Notes: generated from the sequence alone by a model not told the origin. DNA of 64,000 nt from Lentzea alba (GCF_011067745.1 NZ_JAAMPJ010000014.1:248001-312000), one strand, 5' to 3'. Positions 44,277 to 53,247 are shown, counted from the stretch's first letter. A program made the numbers and translations.

Positions 44277-45161
44277 ATGACAGTGATCGAGGTGAGCGGG
44301 CTGACTCGCCGGTACAGCGGGGGTTTCGAAGCTGTGCGGGGCATCTCCTTCGAGGTCGAGCGGGGCGAGATGTTCGCGTTGCTGGGCACGAACGGTGCGG
44401 GGAAGACTTCAACGGTCGAAGTGGTGGAAGGGCTCTCAAGTCCTGCGGCGGGCTCGGTGTCGGTGCTGGGCCACGATCCGTTCCGCGAGCGCTCTCTCGT
44501 GCGGCCGCGCATCGGCGTGATGCTGCAGGAAGGCGGTTTCCCGCCCGACCTGACCGTGGCCGAGGCCACGAAGATGTGGGCGGGGACCCTGACTTCTCCG
44601 CGTCCGGTTGACGAGGCGTTGTCGCTCGTCGACCTGACGCATCGGGCTTCCGTGCGGGTGAAGCAGTTGTCGGGCGGCGAGCGCAGGCGGTTGGACCTCG
44701 CGTTGGCGTTGCTGGGAAAACCCGAGGTGCTGTTCCTCGACGAGCCGACGACCGGGCTCGATCCGGAGAGCCGGCGCAACACGTGGGAACTGATCCGCGC
44801 GCTGCTGCACGAAGGCGTGACCGTCCTGCTGACCACGCACTACCTGGAGGAGGCGCAGACGCTGGCCGACCGGCTCGCGATCATGCATCGAGGCCGGATC
44901 GTCGCGCAGGGAACGGTTTCCGAGGTGGTGGACGCGTATCCGTCGCGCATCTCGTTCGTCGCACCGCGTGGCGTCGCGCTGCCTGTGGTGGCTGATACCG
45001 ACGCGGCGGGGCGCGTGACCGTGCGGACCAACAACCTGCAGGAGACGCTGCACGAGCTTCTTGCGTGGGCGCACGTCAACTCGGTGGAACTGTCCGGTTT
45101 GGACGCTCGGTCGGCGTCCCTGGAGGAGGCGTTCCTGGCGATCGCGGAGGAGGCGGCATGA
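44277..45161 (+). CDS. ABC transporter ATP-binding protein (drug-export type)
   Basis: A 294-residue ATPase with Walker A GTNGAGKTS, signature LSGGERRRLDLALALLG, Walker B VLFLDEPTTGLDP, switch His in LTTHYLEEA. The extra C-terminal 70 residues are as in the DrrA/CcmA export subfamily. With the next gene it should form an ATP-driven exporter. ATG 44277 begins the conserved domain; the frame open to 44205 would translate both inverted repeats. The stop overlaps the permease start (ATGA). Confidence 0.87.
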   Translation: MTVIEVSGLTRRYSGGFEAVRGISFEVERGEMFALLGTNGAGKTSTVEVVEGLSSPAAGSVSVLGHDPFRERSLVRPRIGVMLQEGGFPPDLTVAEATKMWAGTLTSPRPVDEALSLVDLTHRASVRVKQLSGGERRRLDLALALLGKPEVLFLDEPTTGLDPESRRNTWELIRALLHEGVTVLLTTHYLEEAQTLADRLAIMHRGRIVAQGTVSEVVDAYPSRISFVAPRGVALPVVADTDAAGRVTVRTNNLQETLHELLAWAHVNSVELSGLDARSASLEEAFLAIAEEAA

Positions 45162-45868
45162 GGGCCGTGGCTGTGGGGCAGGCTGAGCTGACGTTGTTCT
45201 GGCGCAACAAGACCGCGCTGTTCAACTCGCTGGCGCTGCCGTTGCTGCTCGCGCCGGCGCTGATGGCCGCCGCGAACGCCGAAGGCAAGCCGCTGATCGT
45301 CGGGCTGATCGGGTTCGTGCTGGTGATGGCGGTGTACTACAACCTCGTCACCACGTTCGTGGCGCGGCGCGAAGAGCTCGTTTTGAAACGTCTTCGCGTC
45401 GGGGAGCTGACGGACCCGGAGATCCTGCTCGGTGCGTCACTGCCGTCCGTGGTGGTGGCTTTGGGACAGATCGTGTTGTTCTCGGCGATCGTCGCCGTGA
45501 TGACCGAGGTCGCCGTGCCGACGCGACCGTGGTTCCTGGTCTTGGGTGTCGCAGGTGGCGTGGCGGTGTTCGTGTTGCTGGCGGCGGCCTCCTCGGCGTT
45601 CACCCGCACCGTCGAGATGGCACAGGTGACGTCTCTGCCGATCCTGGTGGCGTGCCTGCTCGGGTCGGGGCTGTTCTTCCCGCTGTCGATGCTGCCCGAG
45701 GGCGTCGCTTCGGCGATGCGCCTCCTGCCGCTGAACCCGGTGCTCGACCTGGCACGAGCGGGGTGGGACGGCGGCCCGGTGCTGCAGCCGATGATCGTTC
45801 TGGCGGTGTGGATCGTCCTGGGCACCTACGCTGTACGCCGGTGGTTCCGCTGGGATCCTCGGAGGTGA
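45158..45868 (+). CDS. ABC transporter permease (ABC-2 type)
   Basis: A 236-residue membrane protein with six hydrophobic segments. The middle holds EELVLKRLRVGELTDPEILLG, the characteristic cytoplasmic loop of ABC-2 permeases, and the last third LGSGLFFPLSMLPEGVA. It partners the ATPase encoded upstream. Overlaps of 4 nt at both ends (ATGA and GTGA) join it tightly to the ATPase and the histidine kinase. The exported compound is unknown. Confidence 0.86.
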   Translation: MRAVAVGQAELTLFWRNKTALFNSLALPLLLAPALMAAANAEGKPLIVGLIGFVLVMAVYYNLVTTFVARREELVLKRLRVGELTDPEILLGASLPSVVVALGQIVLFSAIVAVMTEVAVPTRPWFLVLGVAGGVAVFVLLAAASSAFTRTVEMAQVTSLPILVACLLGSGLFFPLSMLPEGVASAMRLLPLNPVLDLARAGWDGGPVLQPMIVLAVWIVLGTYAVRRWFRWDPRR

Positions 45869-47004
45869 ACTTGCTCGGCTGGTGGCGGTCCCGCGGCAAC
45901 GCGGCGCGGTTCGACTTCTACGTCCGCGCCACGTTCTACCTCAGTTACCTGGTCCTGCCACCACTGCTGATCATCGGCGTGGTTCCCGAGATCAGCACTG
46001 TCGCCCTCGTCGCGATCGGGACGGCAGTGCTGATCCACACCGCGCTGGGCGTGCGACTGGTCCACTTCGGCATCGAGCACCACCTCGGCCGGACCCCGTA
46101 CCCGCGCCGGCTGCTGGTGATCTTCCTGGTCGTCACCTGCGCCGTGCTGGCCGCAGGTCAGCTCGCCTTCCCGGACCCGCCACCGGGCAAGCCCGACAGC
46201 CCCGCCGACGGCATCGCGTTGATCTTCCTGGTGCTGACGATCACGTCCCTCTCCGCAGTGCTCCGTCCGCGCACCGTCGTGCTGGCATCCCTGGCCGGCG
46301 GTGCCTTCCTGCTGCTCACCGCCCCCGCGAGCAACGCGATGTTCGGCACGTTCATGCTGCTGCTGGTCGCCTTCGCGTTCCGCACGACGCTGTGGATGCT
46401 CGGCCTGGTGTGGGAACTGGACCGCTCTCGGGTGGTCCGCGCCAACCTGGCCGTGGCCGAGGAGCGTCTCCGCTTCGCCCGCGACCTGCACGACGTCGTG
46501 GGCCGCAACCTCTCCGTCGTGGCCCTGAAAGCCGACCTGGCGGCACAACTGGCACGTCGCGGCCGTGACGAGGCGATCGACGAAATGTTGGAAGTCCGCC
46601 GCATCGCCCACGACTCGTTGGACGAACTCCGCGCGGTGGTCAGCGGCTACCGCACCGCCGACCTGTCCGTCGAACTGGCCGGCGCCCGCTCACTTCTCGC
46701 GTCCGCCGGCATCGACTGCCGCGTGATCGGCGAGCCCTCCTCCGAGGGAGAGTCCGCAGGCGCGCTGGGCTGGGCCGTCCGCGAGGGCGTGACGAACATC
46801 CTGCGCCACAGCGAAGCCCGCACGTGCACGATCACGTTGCGAGGCAACGTTCTCACCATGTCCAACGACGGCACCTCCGCGTCCGGCATCCGCTTCGGCA
46901 GCGGCCTGACGGGCCTGCGCGAACGCGTCTCAGCCCTGGGCGGTTCGGTAACCGCGTCCCCCGAACCCCCGAACCGCTTCGTGCTGACCGTGGAGCTCCC
47001 GTGA
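45865..47004 (+). CDS. Sensor histidine kinase (DesK/NarL-partner type)
   Basis: A 379-residue membrane kinase. There are five or six hydrophobic segments to about residue 185, then a HisKA_3 dimerisation helix with the phosphorylated His H209 in ARDLHDVVGRN, then a small HATPase domain (AVREGVTNILRHSEA, SGLTGLRERV). The sensor part is mostly membrane, as in kinases that sense lipids or membrane-active drugs. GTG 45865 overlaps the permease stop. Together with the next gene it would control the exporter. Confidence 0.87.
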   Translation: MNLLGWWRSRGNAARFDFYVRATFYLSYLVLPPLLIIGVVPEISTVALVAIGTAVLIHTALGVRLVHFGIEHHLGRTPYPRRLLVIFLVVTCAVLAAGQLAFPDPPPGKPDSPADGIALIFLVLTITSLSAVLRPRTVVLASLAGGAFLLLTAPASNAMFGTFMLLLVAFAFRTTLWMLGLVWELDRSRVVRANLAVAEERLRFARDLHDVVGRNLSVVALKADLAAQLARRGRDEAIDEMLEVRRIAHDSLDELRAVVSGYRTADLSVELAGARSLLASAGIDCRVIGEPSSEGESAGALGWAVREGVTNILRHSEARTCTITLRGNVLTMSNDGTSASGIRFGSGLTGLRERVSALGGSVTASPEPPNRFVLTVELP

Positions 47005-47606
47005 TCCGCATCCTGCTGGCCGACGACGAACACCTGATCCGCGGCGCCATGGCCGCCCTGCTCTCGCTGGAAGACGACCTGGAAGTAGTAGCCCAAGCCG
47101 CCACCGGCGCCGAAGCCCTGGCCACCGCCCGCGTGGTCCGCCCCGACGTGGCCGTGATCGACCTGCAAATGCCAGACCTGGACGGCGTCTCCGTGGCCCA
47201 AGCCCTGGCCAGCGACCTGCCAACGTGCTCAACCATGATCGTCACCAGCCACGGCCGCCCAGGCCACCTGAAACGAGCCCTGGCCGCCGGCGTCCGAGGC
47301 TTCCTCCCGAAAACCGTGTCCTCCGACGTCCTGGCCACCGTGGTCCGCACCGTCCACAACGGCGGCCGCTACGTAGACCCCGCCCTAGCCGCCGAAGCCA
47401 TCAGCGCGGGCGACAGCCCCCTAACCCCAAGAGAAGCCGACGTCCTGGAACTGGCCCTGGAAGGCGCCCCCATCGACGAAATAGCCCGCCGCGCCTCCCT
47501 CTCCCCAGGCACGGTCCGCAACTACCTCTCCTCAGCCGTGGGCAAAACCGGCGCCTCCAACCGCCACGAGGCCGCCCGCCTCGCCCGAGCCCGAGGCTGG
47601 ATCTAA
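47001..47606 (+). CDS. LuxR/NarL-type response regulator
   Basis: A 201-residue regulator. The receiver domain has the acidic pair D8/D9, phosphoacceptor D54 (VIDLQMPDLDG), Thr/Ser in VTSHG and Lys in LPKTV. The C-terminal HTH is LTPREADVLELALEG...IARRASLSPGTVRNYLSS. It is the partner of the preceding kinase (GTGA overlap) and likely controls this operon, perhaps through the inverted repeats at 44205-44276. Confidence 0.9.
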   Translation: MIRILLADDEHLIRGAMAALLSLEDDLEVVAQAATGAEALATARVVRPDVAVIDLQMPDLDGVSVAQALASDLPTCSTMIVTSHGRPGHLKRALAAGVRGFLPKTVSSDVLATVVRTVHNGGRYVDPALAAEAISAGDSPLTPREADVLELALEGAPIDEIARRASLSPGTVRNYLSSAVGKTGASNRHEAARLARARGWI

Positions 47607-47951
47607 CCGTCCCACCACTCAAGAACCCGCGTGCCGAAGAACGTGAGCCACACCAGATCCCTCTCAACCTGCCTCCGCAAGGCGGGACCAGAGTTGAGCA
47701 ACCACTTCGTCAACCCACTCACCCCCGCGACCCCAACCTCGCCAGCCGCCCGCTCCAGCCGTGCACAACCCGCCAGCCCCTCCGACGCCCCCGTCTGCAG
47801 ACTGCGTGATCGACTTTCCGCTGGCTCACCAGCCCGGCCCACAACGCCCCCACCAGCACAAACACCAGCCAACCACCCCGATTTTGGCGCGCGTCGACGA
47901 TCATGTAATCTATCCACACACCACGGCGCGAGCCGAGGCAGAACTGAATAC
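47607..47951. other. Intergenic stretch with a doubtful minus-strand membrane-protein reading frame
   Basis: These 345 nt lie between the response regulator and the tRNA. On the minus strand a frame from 47919 gives a hydrophobic segment (WLVFVLVGALWAGLVS). A second frame (47917-47603) gives a helical stretch ending RDLVWLTFFGTRVLEWWDG and a stop that overlaps the regulator by 4 nt. The two halves are in different frames, so this is either a small frameshifted gene or chance. The 60 nt before the tRNA are less GC-rich and should hold its promoter. Confidence 0.3.
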
Positions 47952-48034
47952 GTCCGGGTGGCGGAATGGCAGACGCGCTAGCTTGAGGTGCTAGTCCCCG
48001 AAAGGGGGTGGGGGTTCAAGTCCCCCCTCGGACA
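47952..48034 (+). tRNA. tRNA-Leu (anticodon GAG), attachment site of the mobile element
   Basis: An 83-nt class II tRNA. Acceptor arm GTCCGGG pairs with CTCGGAC (one G-T). The anticodon stem CTAGC/GCTAG encloses loop TTGAGGT with anticodon GAG at 47985-47987. There is a long variable arm (GTCCCCGAAAGGGGGT) and a T-arm with GTTCAAG. CCA is not encoded. Its 3' 19 bases overlap the end of the serine integrase gene, which marks it as the insertion point. Confidence 0.95.
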
Positions 48035-49764
48035 CGAGCGTTATTCACCCCCACGGGGTTGATGGAGACATCAGCTTCGTGGGGGTTTTGCTTGTACCGA
48101 ACTTGCAGGTCTATCGCCTCGTACAGCTCTTCCAGTCTCGTCGGCGCGCTGCCTCTCAGTGCCGCGCTGACGTCTCCTATCAGGTCGATCGCCGCGTAAA
48201 TCTCAGCGACGTCCACCTCCACCGGTGCTGGGACGTTGTCCAGGGCCGCTCGTGACGCGAGCCTCTCGGCCTGCACCTCGTTGATCGCCTCGACCAGCGC
48301 CGCAGGGTCCACACCGGCCATGATCGCGTTCTGAAACCTGGTCAGCTTGGCTTCCGCCTCAGCGAGCCTCTTCTTCGCGGCATCGCGACCGATCTGGATG
48401 ACCGGCTCTTGCGAATCCATCAACGCGGCAACGGTCCGGTCGCGGTTCTTCCGGTCGAAGACATGCCCCAGCCAGCCATTCACCGCATCCTGAAGAGCGT
48501 CCTCCCTCAAATAGACCGCGCCAGGATGCGACGTGAGCACGGGCGATCCCGGAGCCAACGTGCGCGCAGGACACCGGTAATACATCGCCTTCTTTCGCGG
48601 ACTGCCCTCCATCTTCCGACCGCAGATGTCGCACCGGATACGACCGCGGAACAGGTAGCGGTGTTTCAGCGCACGCCCCGACCGCTCCGTCTTCCGCGCG
48701 CTCCGCAAGCTGCCCTTCGACTTCCGCAGAAGCTGCGCAGCCGTGAAGTCCTCAATCTCCACGATCTTCGGATGCGCCGGATTCCGCGACCGGACCACTC
48801 GATCCGGGCTGGCCTTCCGAAACCGCACCACGTGACCAGCCGACACGTCGTCAGGGTCGAGCAGCGTCTCGAACTTCGTAGAGCGACCGAAGAACGCATA
48901 GCCGGTGTAACGAGGGTTCTCCACAATCGCCCGCACCGTGCCGCCCTGCCAACCATCGCCGGGCCGATGCTTGTTCTGATCCGGCCGGCGCGCGGACGGG
49001 CACAGAATCTGGTCACGGTTGAGCCCGTTCGCGATGGCCCGGTCACCCATACCGCTCAAGTACTCGGCAAAGATGCGCTGGACGACCCATGCGGACTCGT
49101 CATCGATCGCGAGCACGCGCAACCGGTAGCCCTCCGCTGACTTGCGCGGATTCGGATGCGGACCGCCGTCGACCGTCACGTACCCGTACGGCGCTCGGCC
49201 GCCCTGGTGACGTCCCTCGTTGAGCACCTGCGTATCCATCGCGGCCCGAACACGAGCCTGCACGTGCTGACGCTCGGACTCGCTCATGCCACCGAGCACG
49301 CTCATCAGCATCTTGTGCGATGGGTTGCGCGGGTTGTACTTCCCGCCCAACTCCGGAACCCACAGGTCAACGCCGTATGCCTCGAACCGAGGAGCGATCA
49401 ACGAGAACTGGTTGCCGAACCAGCACCTCGTCCCCTCCCCCACCACGACGGCGTTCCAACCACGGTGCGGGTTCTTCAGCGCGGCCAGCAACCGTGAGGC
49501 TTCGTCCCGCCGTTCCCACGGCACGGACCGCGACTTGCCGATGTCGAAGAACTCCTCAACGATCCGGCCGCCCAACGGCCCGACGAACTTGTCCGCGTTG
49601 CCGAACTGCCAGCCGCGCGACGTCTCGGGGTCCTGGTTGTCCTCTGTCGAGCACCGCCCATAACCCGCTACTGGGCCGATGCCGTCATCCACGACTTCGC
49701 TGACCTCGATGCCCCACAGGTCATCGAGCGTCGCCCACGGGTCTCGGCTGATTTCAACAGTCAT
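48016..49764 (-). CDS. Large serine recombinase (site-specific integrase)
   Basis: A 582-residue phage-type serine integrase. The catalytic Ser is in GYGRCSTEDNQ near residue 38, followed by the resolvase domain (LLAALKNPHRGWNAVVV). Then come the recombinase domain (about 190-310, GGRAPYGYVT) and a zinc ribbon (IRCDICGRKM...YYRCPA) with a coiled-coil region after about 450. It integrates and, with a directionality factor, excises the element. ATG 49764 has GGGAGGGAGG 4 nt upstream; GTG 49767 is the alternative. The stop lies inside the tRNA, so the C-terminus is set by the attachment site and may differ in the excised form. Confidence 0.9.
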   Translation of the reverse strand: MTVEISRDPWATLDDLWGIEVSEVVDDGIGPVAGYGRCSTEDNQDPETSRGWQFGNADKFVGPLGGRIVEEFFDIGKSRSVPWERRDEASRLLAALKNPHRGWNAVVVGEGTRCWFGNQFSLIAPRFEAYGVDLWVPELGGKYNPRNPSHKMLMSVLGGMSESERQHVQARVRAAMDTQVLNEGRHQGGRAPYGYVTVDGGPHPNPRKSAEGYRLRVLAIDDESAWVVQRIFAEYLSGMGDRAIANGLNRDQILCPSARRPDQNKHRPGDGWQGGTVRAIVENPRYTGYAFFGRSTKFETLLDPDDVSAGHVVRFRKASPDRVVRSRNPAHPKIVEIEDFTAAQLLRKSKGSLRSARKTERSGRALKHRYLFRGRIRCDICGRKMEGSPRKKAMYYRCPARTLAPGSPVLTSHPGAVYLREDALQDAVNGWLGHVFDRKNRDRTVAALMDSQEPVIQIGRDAAKKRLAEAEAKLTRFQNAIMAGVDPAALVEAINEVQAERLASRAALDNVPAPVEVDVAEIYAAIDLIGDVSAALRGSAPTRLEELYEAIDLQVRYKQNPHEADVSINPVGVNNARVRGGT

Positions 49765-49918
49765 CACACCTCCCTCCCGGAGGCCAATTCAGGGCCTCCG
49801 CCTCGCTCAGCTCGAACAGGATGTCTAGCAGTATGCGGCTTACTCGCCTGGTGAGGACAGGCAACTCCGCCGGAAGGTTGACCTTCAGCTCTCCCCGTTC
49901 CGGATCATCGCCGGTCAT
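49754..49918 (-). CDS. 54-residue protein between the translocase and integrase genes
   Basis: ATG 49918 overlaps the stop of the FtsK-like gene (ATGA) and the frame ends at 49754, 11 nt inside the integrase gene. The product is acidic at its N-terminus (MTGDDPERGELKVNLP) and has a helical middle (RVSRILLDILFELSEAEAL). No family is recognised. The frame also carries the integrase ribosome site. Its place in a chain of overlapping genes is the best evidence that it is real; a directionality factor is one possible role but there is no direct sign of it. Confidence 0.6.
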   Translation of the reverse strand: MTGDDPERGELKVNLPAELPVLTRRVSRILLDILFELSEAEALNWPPGGRCDDC

Positions 49919-51993
49919 AGCTGGTCCACGCCCAGTAGACCAGACGAGCCGATTTCAACAATCGCAGCTCGGATGTCCGCCGTCAGGTAGCCACGGACCC
50001 GCCGCGTGCCCTCTTCCTCTTGGACGTACTGCCTCGTGGGTCGACAACCAAGGTCGCCCATGTCCTTCCCGAACGTCGTCGGCTCGACGTCCAGCGCCTC
50101 AACCAGCTCGGCCGTGGGCACGAACTCCCGCTCGTCCAGTCCGTCACCGAGGTAGTCCACAACCGCCGACAACGGCTCAGGCAGCTCAATCTCGTCGCGA
50201 CTAGACCCACCGATCTCCTGCACGACCTCCGCACGATGGAGCAACGGCGCGTCTTGCCCAGCAGCCTGACCGGTCAACGTGCCGTCAACCTCGCGGAGCG
50301 CACGGCCTCGTTCGCAGATAGCCCGCCAGTCCTCGTTGGGCATGTAGAACGTCCGAACAGTCAGCGCGAGCACATCGGCCCCAGCCTGCGTCTCACCGTC
50401 CGGCCGCAGGATGCCGACGCCCTTGTGCGACGGGAGCAACCGGCTGCTGTCGTACCCGCGGGTGTTCATCTGCTCCCCGAGCACGATGTTGCTGTCCCGC
50501 CAGTCCATGACCCGCAACGCGAACCGCGACCCGAGCACCGCCCGCAACTTCGACGGAATCGTGTTGCTGTCCGGCCGCTGTGTAGCGAGCACCAGGACCA
50601 GGCCGGCCGCCGGAGCCTTCTTTGCGAGCCACGTCAGCAGCTCGCCGATCTGCTCCCCTGCCGTGAGCTTCTTCCCTTGCACCACAACAGGAGTGCGATC
50701 CTCCAGTGCAATGTGGACCTCGTCGACGATCAACGCCGTGATCGGCATGTCCAGCGACGGATCACGCGACATCGCCGGAGTCACCTTCGACTCAGGACAC
50801 ATCACGTCGTCCAAGTCCTGCATCCGCCGATACCGCCGCTGAACGTCCGCGACCAGCTCAACGAGCCAGTCCAGGAACGCCAACACGTGCTCACTGTCGT
50901 CACCGGCCATGAACCGGTGCGCGACCTGCTCCGCAGCCTGCCAGTCCTTCCCGTTCTTGAAGTCGGCGACGTACAGCCGCGCATACGGATCGAGAATCAA
51001 CCCAGCAGCAGCCAACCGTTCGGCCATCGTCTTGCCCTGCCGAGGAATCGCGCCGATGAGCACCGACGTCCACACCAACGGCAAGTCGATCCGCCGTCCA
51101 CGCGCATCGGTACCGAACGGCACCGGCCGCCACGCGTCCCAACGCTCGACCGCGAGCAACGGCGTTCCGATCGGCGGTGAGGCGTACGGATCCTCATCAG
51201 CCACCCACATCGCCACACGCCCGGCATGACCGCCATTGCCGCGCACGCGCTCAACACTCAGCTGGATCTCGTCCACCGCCAGCGCCGACGCCAGGTCCTC
51301 CCGGTGCTTCACGACGTCGGCCGCCTTGCGCGTAGCGGGCAGATCCACCGTGATAGCCCAACCAGCGCCCTGCCGAGACGCCCGCTCAACCAGCCGCAGC
51401 GACTCGTCCTTCCCGATCAACTTCGCATCCCGGAACGCGTCAACCAGCACCTGAGAATCCATCGTCCACGTCAGCGTGCGCGGTCCGGCGAGCACGGACT
51501 TCCGACCTGGTGAGCCGTCCTTCGCTCGTCCAACGATCGCCAGCACAGCCGCACCGACGCCTCCAACGCTCCACAACACCAAGTCGCCGTAGAGCACCCA
51601 AGCCACGGTGATCACCGCACCACCAGCAAGCAGCACGGTCCCGGTGACCTTCCACCGGAACAGCGTCAGCGCGCGGATCTCAACGAACTTGTCCGCCAGC
51701 TTCTCCGACTGCTCGGCAGCGTCGCGGTAGTCCCGCACCCGAACCCAGTTCCGCCAGCCACGCGCCGCAACCACCAGGCCACGACCGACCGCACTCATAC
51801 ACCGGAGCGGAGCCCGAAGCACCCACGCGAGCACATCCTTCGCGACGAGCTTCAACGCCTTCCGAGACTTCAGGGCCGGAGGCACCACACGCGAGTAGCG
51901 CCAGGTCGTCTCGATCCGCCGGACGAGCGCCGCACGCTCGTCGACCAGTTCCCCTTCGATGACCTGCTCCGCAGGCACCAGCTCACCGGTCAT
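49915..51993 (-). CDS. FtsK/SpoIIIE-like DNA translocase (Tra protein)
   Basis: A 692-residue transfer protein. Two hydrophobic segments lie at about 110-155, then the motor domain with a P-loop of the form GAIPRQGKT near 313-322, Walker B ITALIVDEVH and VLVLATQRPD. A winged-helix tail near 620-690 (EFVPTAELVEALDVE) may bind specific DNA repeats, like the C-terminal part of TraB. In Streptomyces ICEs this single protein moves double-stranded DNA to the recipient. ATG 51993 overlaps the preceding stop (ATGA); the upstream extension is rejected. Confidence 0.86.
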   Translation of the reverse strand: MTGELVPAEQVIEGELVDERAALVRRIETTWRYSRVVPPALKSRKALKLVAKDVLAWVLRAPLRCMSAVGRGLVVAARGWRNWVRVRDYRDAAEQSEKLADKFVEIRALTLFRWKVTGTVLLAGGAVITVAWVLYGDLVLWSVGGVGAAVLAIVGRAKDGSPGRKSVLAGPRTLTWTMDSQVLVDAFRDAKLIGKDESLRLVERASRQGAGWAITVDLPATRKAADVVKHREDLASALAVDEIQLSVERVRGNGGHAGRVAMWVADEDPYASPPIGTPLLAVERWDAWRPVPFGTDARGRRIDLPLVWTSVLIGAIPRQGKTMAERLAAAGLILDPYARLYVADFKNGKDWQAAEQVAHRFMAGDDSEHVLAFLDWLVELVADVQRRYRRMQDLDDVMCPESKVTPAMSRDPSLDMPITALIVDEVHIALEDRTPVVVQGKKLTAGEQIGELLTWLAKKAPAAGLVLVLATQRPDSNTIPSKLRAVLGSRFALRVMDWRDSNIVLGEQMNTRGYDSSRLLPSHKGVGILRPDGETQAGADVLALTVRTFYMPNEDWRAICERGRALREVDGTLTGQAAGQDAPLLHRAEVVQEIGGSSRDEIELPEPLSAVVDYLGDGLDEREFVPTAELVEALDVEPTTFGKDMGDLGCRPTRQYVQEEEGTRRVRGYLTADIRAAIVEIGSSGLLGVDQL

Positions 51994-52583
51994 CGCTGGT
52001 CCCCGTTCAGCTCGGCTGCCAGCTTCGAGGACAGCCCGCGCGAACACCCCGTGACCTCACGAACCCAGGCCGGCGAGACCTTGGCGCTCGACTTCCGAGC
52101 CTTGCGCGCCACCGCCATGTACTCAGCGAACGACGTCCGCGGAGCCGGTGCCACGGCCTCCACCGTGGCACCCGCAGCGGTCCCAAGCTTGTCCCGCAAC
52201 TCCGTCACAGCCTCAGCAGCAACGAACACAACGAGCGGCGGCACCGAGTGCAACACCACAAGCGCCGCAGACCCGGCCACGAACGCACTCCAGGTGTTCA
52301 TGACGTACGTAGCCCCGAGCGTGAACCACTTGGCGGCCCGTACCCATCCACCGAGCCGCACTCCGTGCCGAGCCGTCACTTGCTCGGCACGGAGGATCGC
52401 CAGCAGGACCAGCGACACCATCGGGTCCAACAGCCACGCTGCGAACCAGGCCAGCGACCACACCGCGGCACCAGCCGCCGCGAACTGCTGAACGTTGGTC
52501 ATCGTGAACGCGAGTCCCAGCAGAATCCCGGTCCAGCACAACCGGTCCACCTGCACCGCAACTCGCTCGATCGGCTCGCTCAT
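51990..52583 (-). CDS. DUF2637-like membrane protein of the transfer operon
   Basis: A 197-residue protein with four hydrophobic segments in the first 115 residues (TMTNVQQFAAAGAAVWSLAWF, then DPMVSLVLLAILRAE). A cytoplasmic tail follows, ending in a short helical part (AWVREVTGCSRGLSSKLAAEL) that looks like an HTH. It resembles DUF2637/SpdB-type proteins found in actinomycete transfer regions, which are linked to spreading of the element along hyphae. Overlaps of 4 nt at both ends show coupling. Confidence 0.68.
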   Translation of the reverse strand: MSEPIERVAVQVDRLCWTGILLGLAFTMTNVQQFAAAGAAVWSLAWFAAWLLDPMVSLVLLAILRAEQVTARHGVRLGGWVRAAKWFTLGATYVMNTWSAFVAGSAALVVLHSVPPLVVFVAAEAVTELRDKLGTAAGATVEAVAPAPRTSFAEYMAVARKARKSSAKVSPAWVREVTGCSRGLSSKLAAELNGDQR

Positions 52584-52912
52584 TTCCGATCACCACCACG
52601 GCGATGAGGCTCATACGTGGTCACCGTGAGCGCCTTCGTCAGCGTGTAGGACGCGAGCAATGCCGGCACTCCGAGCACCGCGAACAACAGCCAGCCGTTC
52701 CCGCCGTGCGTCACGACCACCCACTGAACGATCACGATCAACACGGCGTTCACGACCACGCGCCCACCAAGCGACATCAACCGGACGCTCGTCCGCGCCG
52801 CGCTCGCCGCCGCCTTTGCCCGACGAGAGCCAGCCCGCCAGACCAACACCAGAACCAAGAGCACACCGACCGCAGCCAGCACCTGCGTAGGCGTCACGCT
52901 GATGGCGTTCAT
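52580..52912 (-). CDS. Small membrane protein of the transfer operon
   Basis: A 110-residue protein with three hydrophobic segments (VLAAVGVLLVLVLVW, VVVNAVLIVIVQWVVV, WLLFAVLGVPALLASYTL) separated by basic stretches. No named family, but small multi-pass proteins of this kind (Spd) are common beside tra genes. Both ends overlap neighbouring genes by 4 nt. Confidence 0.65.
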   Translation of the reverse strand: MNAISVTPTQVLAAVGVLLVLVLVWRAGSRRAKAAASAARTSVRLMSLGGRVVVNAVLIVIVQWVVVTHGGNGWLLFAVLGVPALLASYTLTKALTVTTYEPHRRGGDRK

Positions 52913-53247
52913 GAACGCGGCCCCCTCTCGGCCCGTTCACCGCGCTGAAGCCAGTGCTGGTGCACCTCGCGCCGCTCGTCCTCCGGCAGCGCACCCCACA
53001 CACCGACCGTCTCAGCGCCAGCCGTGCGCAACTCCAGCTCCAAGCACTCGTCCCGCACGGGACACCCGGAGCACTGCCGCTCGGCCAACTCCCGATCGGT
53101 CATCTCCTCGTCCGCCCACGGCGGTTCGCCCGTGAACGCCCACATGCACAGCCCGTCGCTCTCAACGACGTCGGTCAACTCATCGGTCGGCACCCATCGC
53201 AGGTGGTCCAGCGACCAGGCGATCTCGACCAGGCGCAGATCAGTCAC
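52909..53247 (-). CDS. WhiB-like iron-sulfur regulator
   Basis: A 112-residue Wbl protein. The four cluster ligands are C34, C59, C62 and C68 (LCMW, then CSGCPVRDEC), in the family spacing, followed by the turn GVWGALPEDERR and a basic C-terminus for DNA contact. Wbl proteins bind a [4Fe-4S] cluster and usually the principal sigma factor. Carried here by a mobile element, it may link transfer to host development or redox state (inference). The start is GTG 53247; the gene overlaps the HTH gene by 8 nt and the next by 4. Confidence 0.85.
   Translation of the reverse strand: MTDLRLVEIAWSLDHLRWVPTDELTDVVESDGLCMWAFTGEPPWADEEMTDRELAERQCSGCPVRDECLELELRTAGAETVGVWGALPEDERREVHQHWLQRGERAERGPRS

Noticed and set aside
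47719-47919. Minus-strand small membrane protein before the tRNA
   Set aside because: Hydrophobic segment and plausible tail are in different frames; kept only as a note in the intergenic entry.
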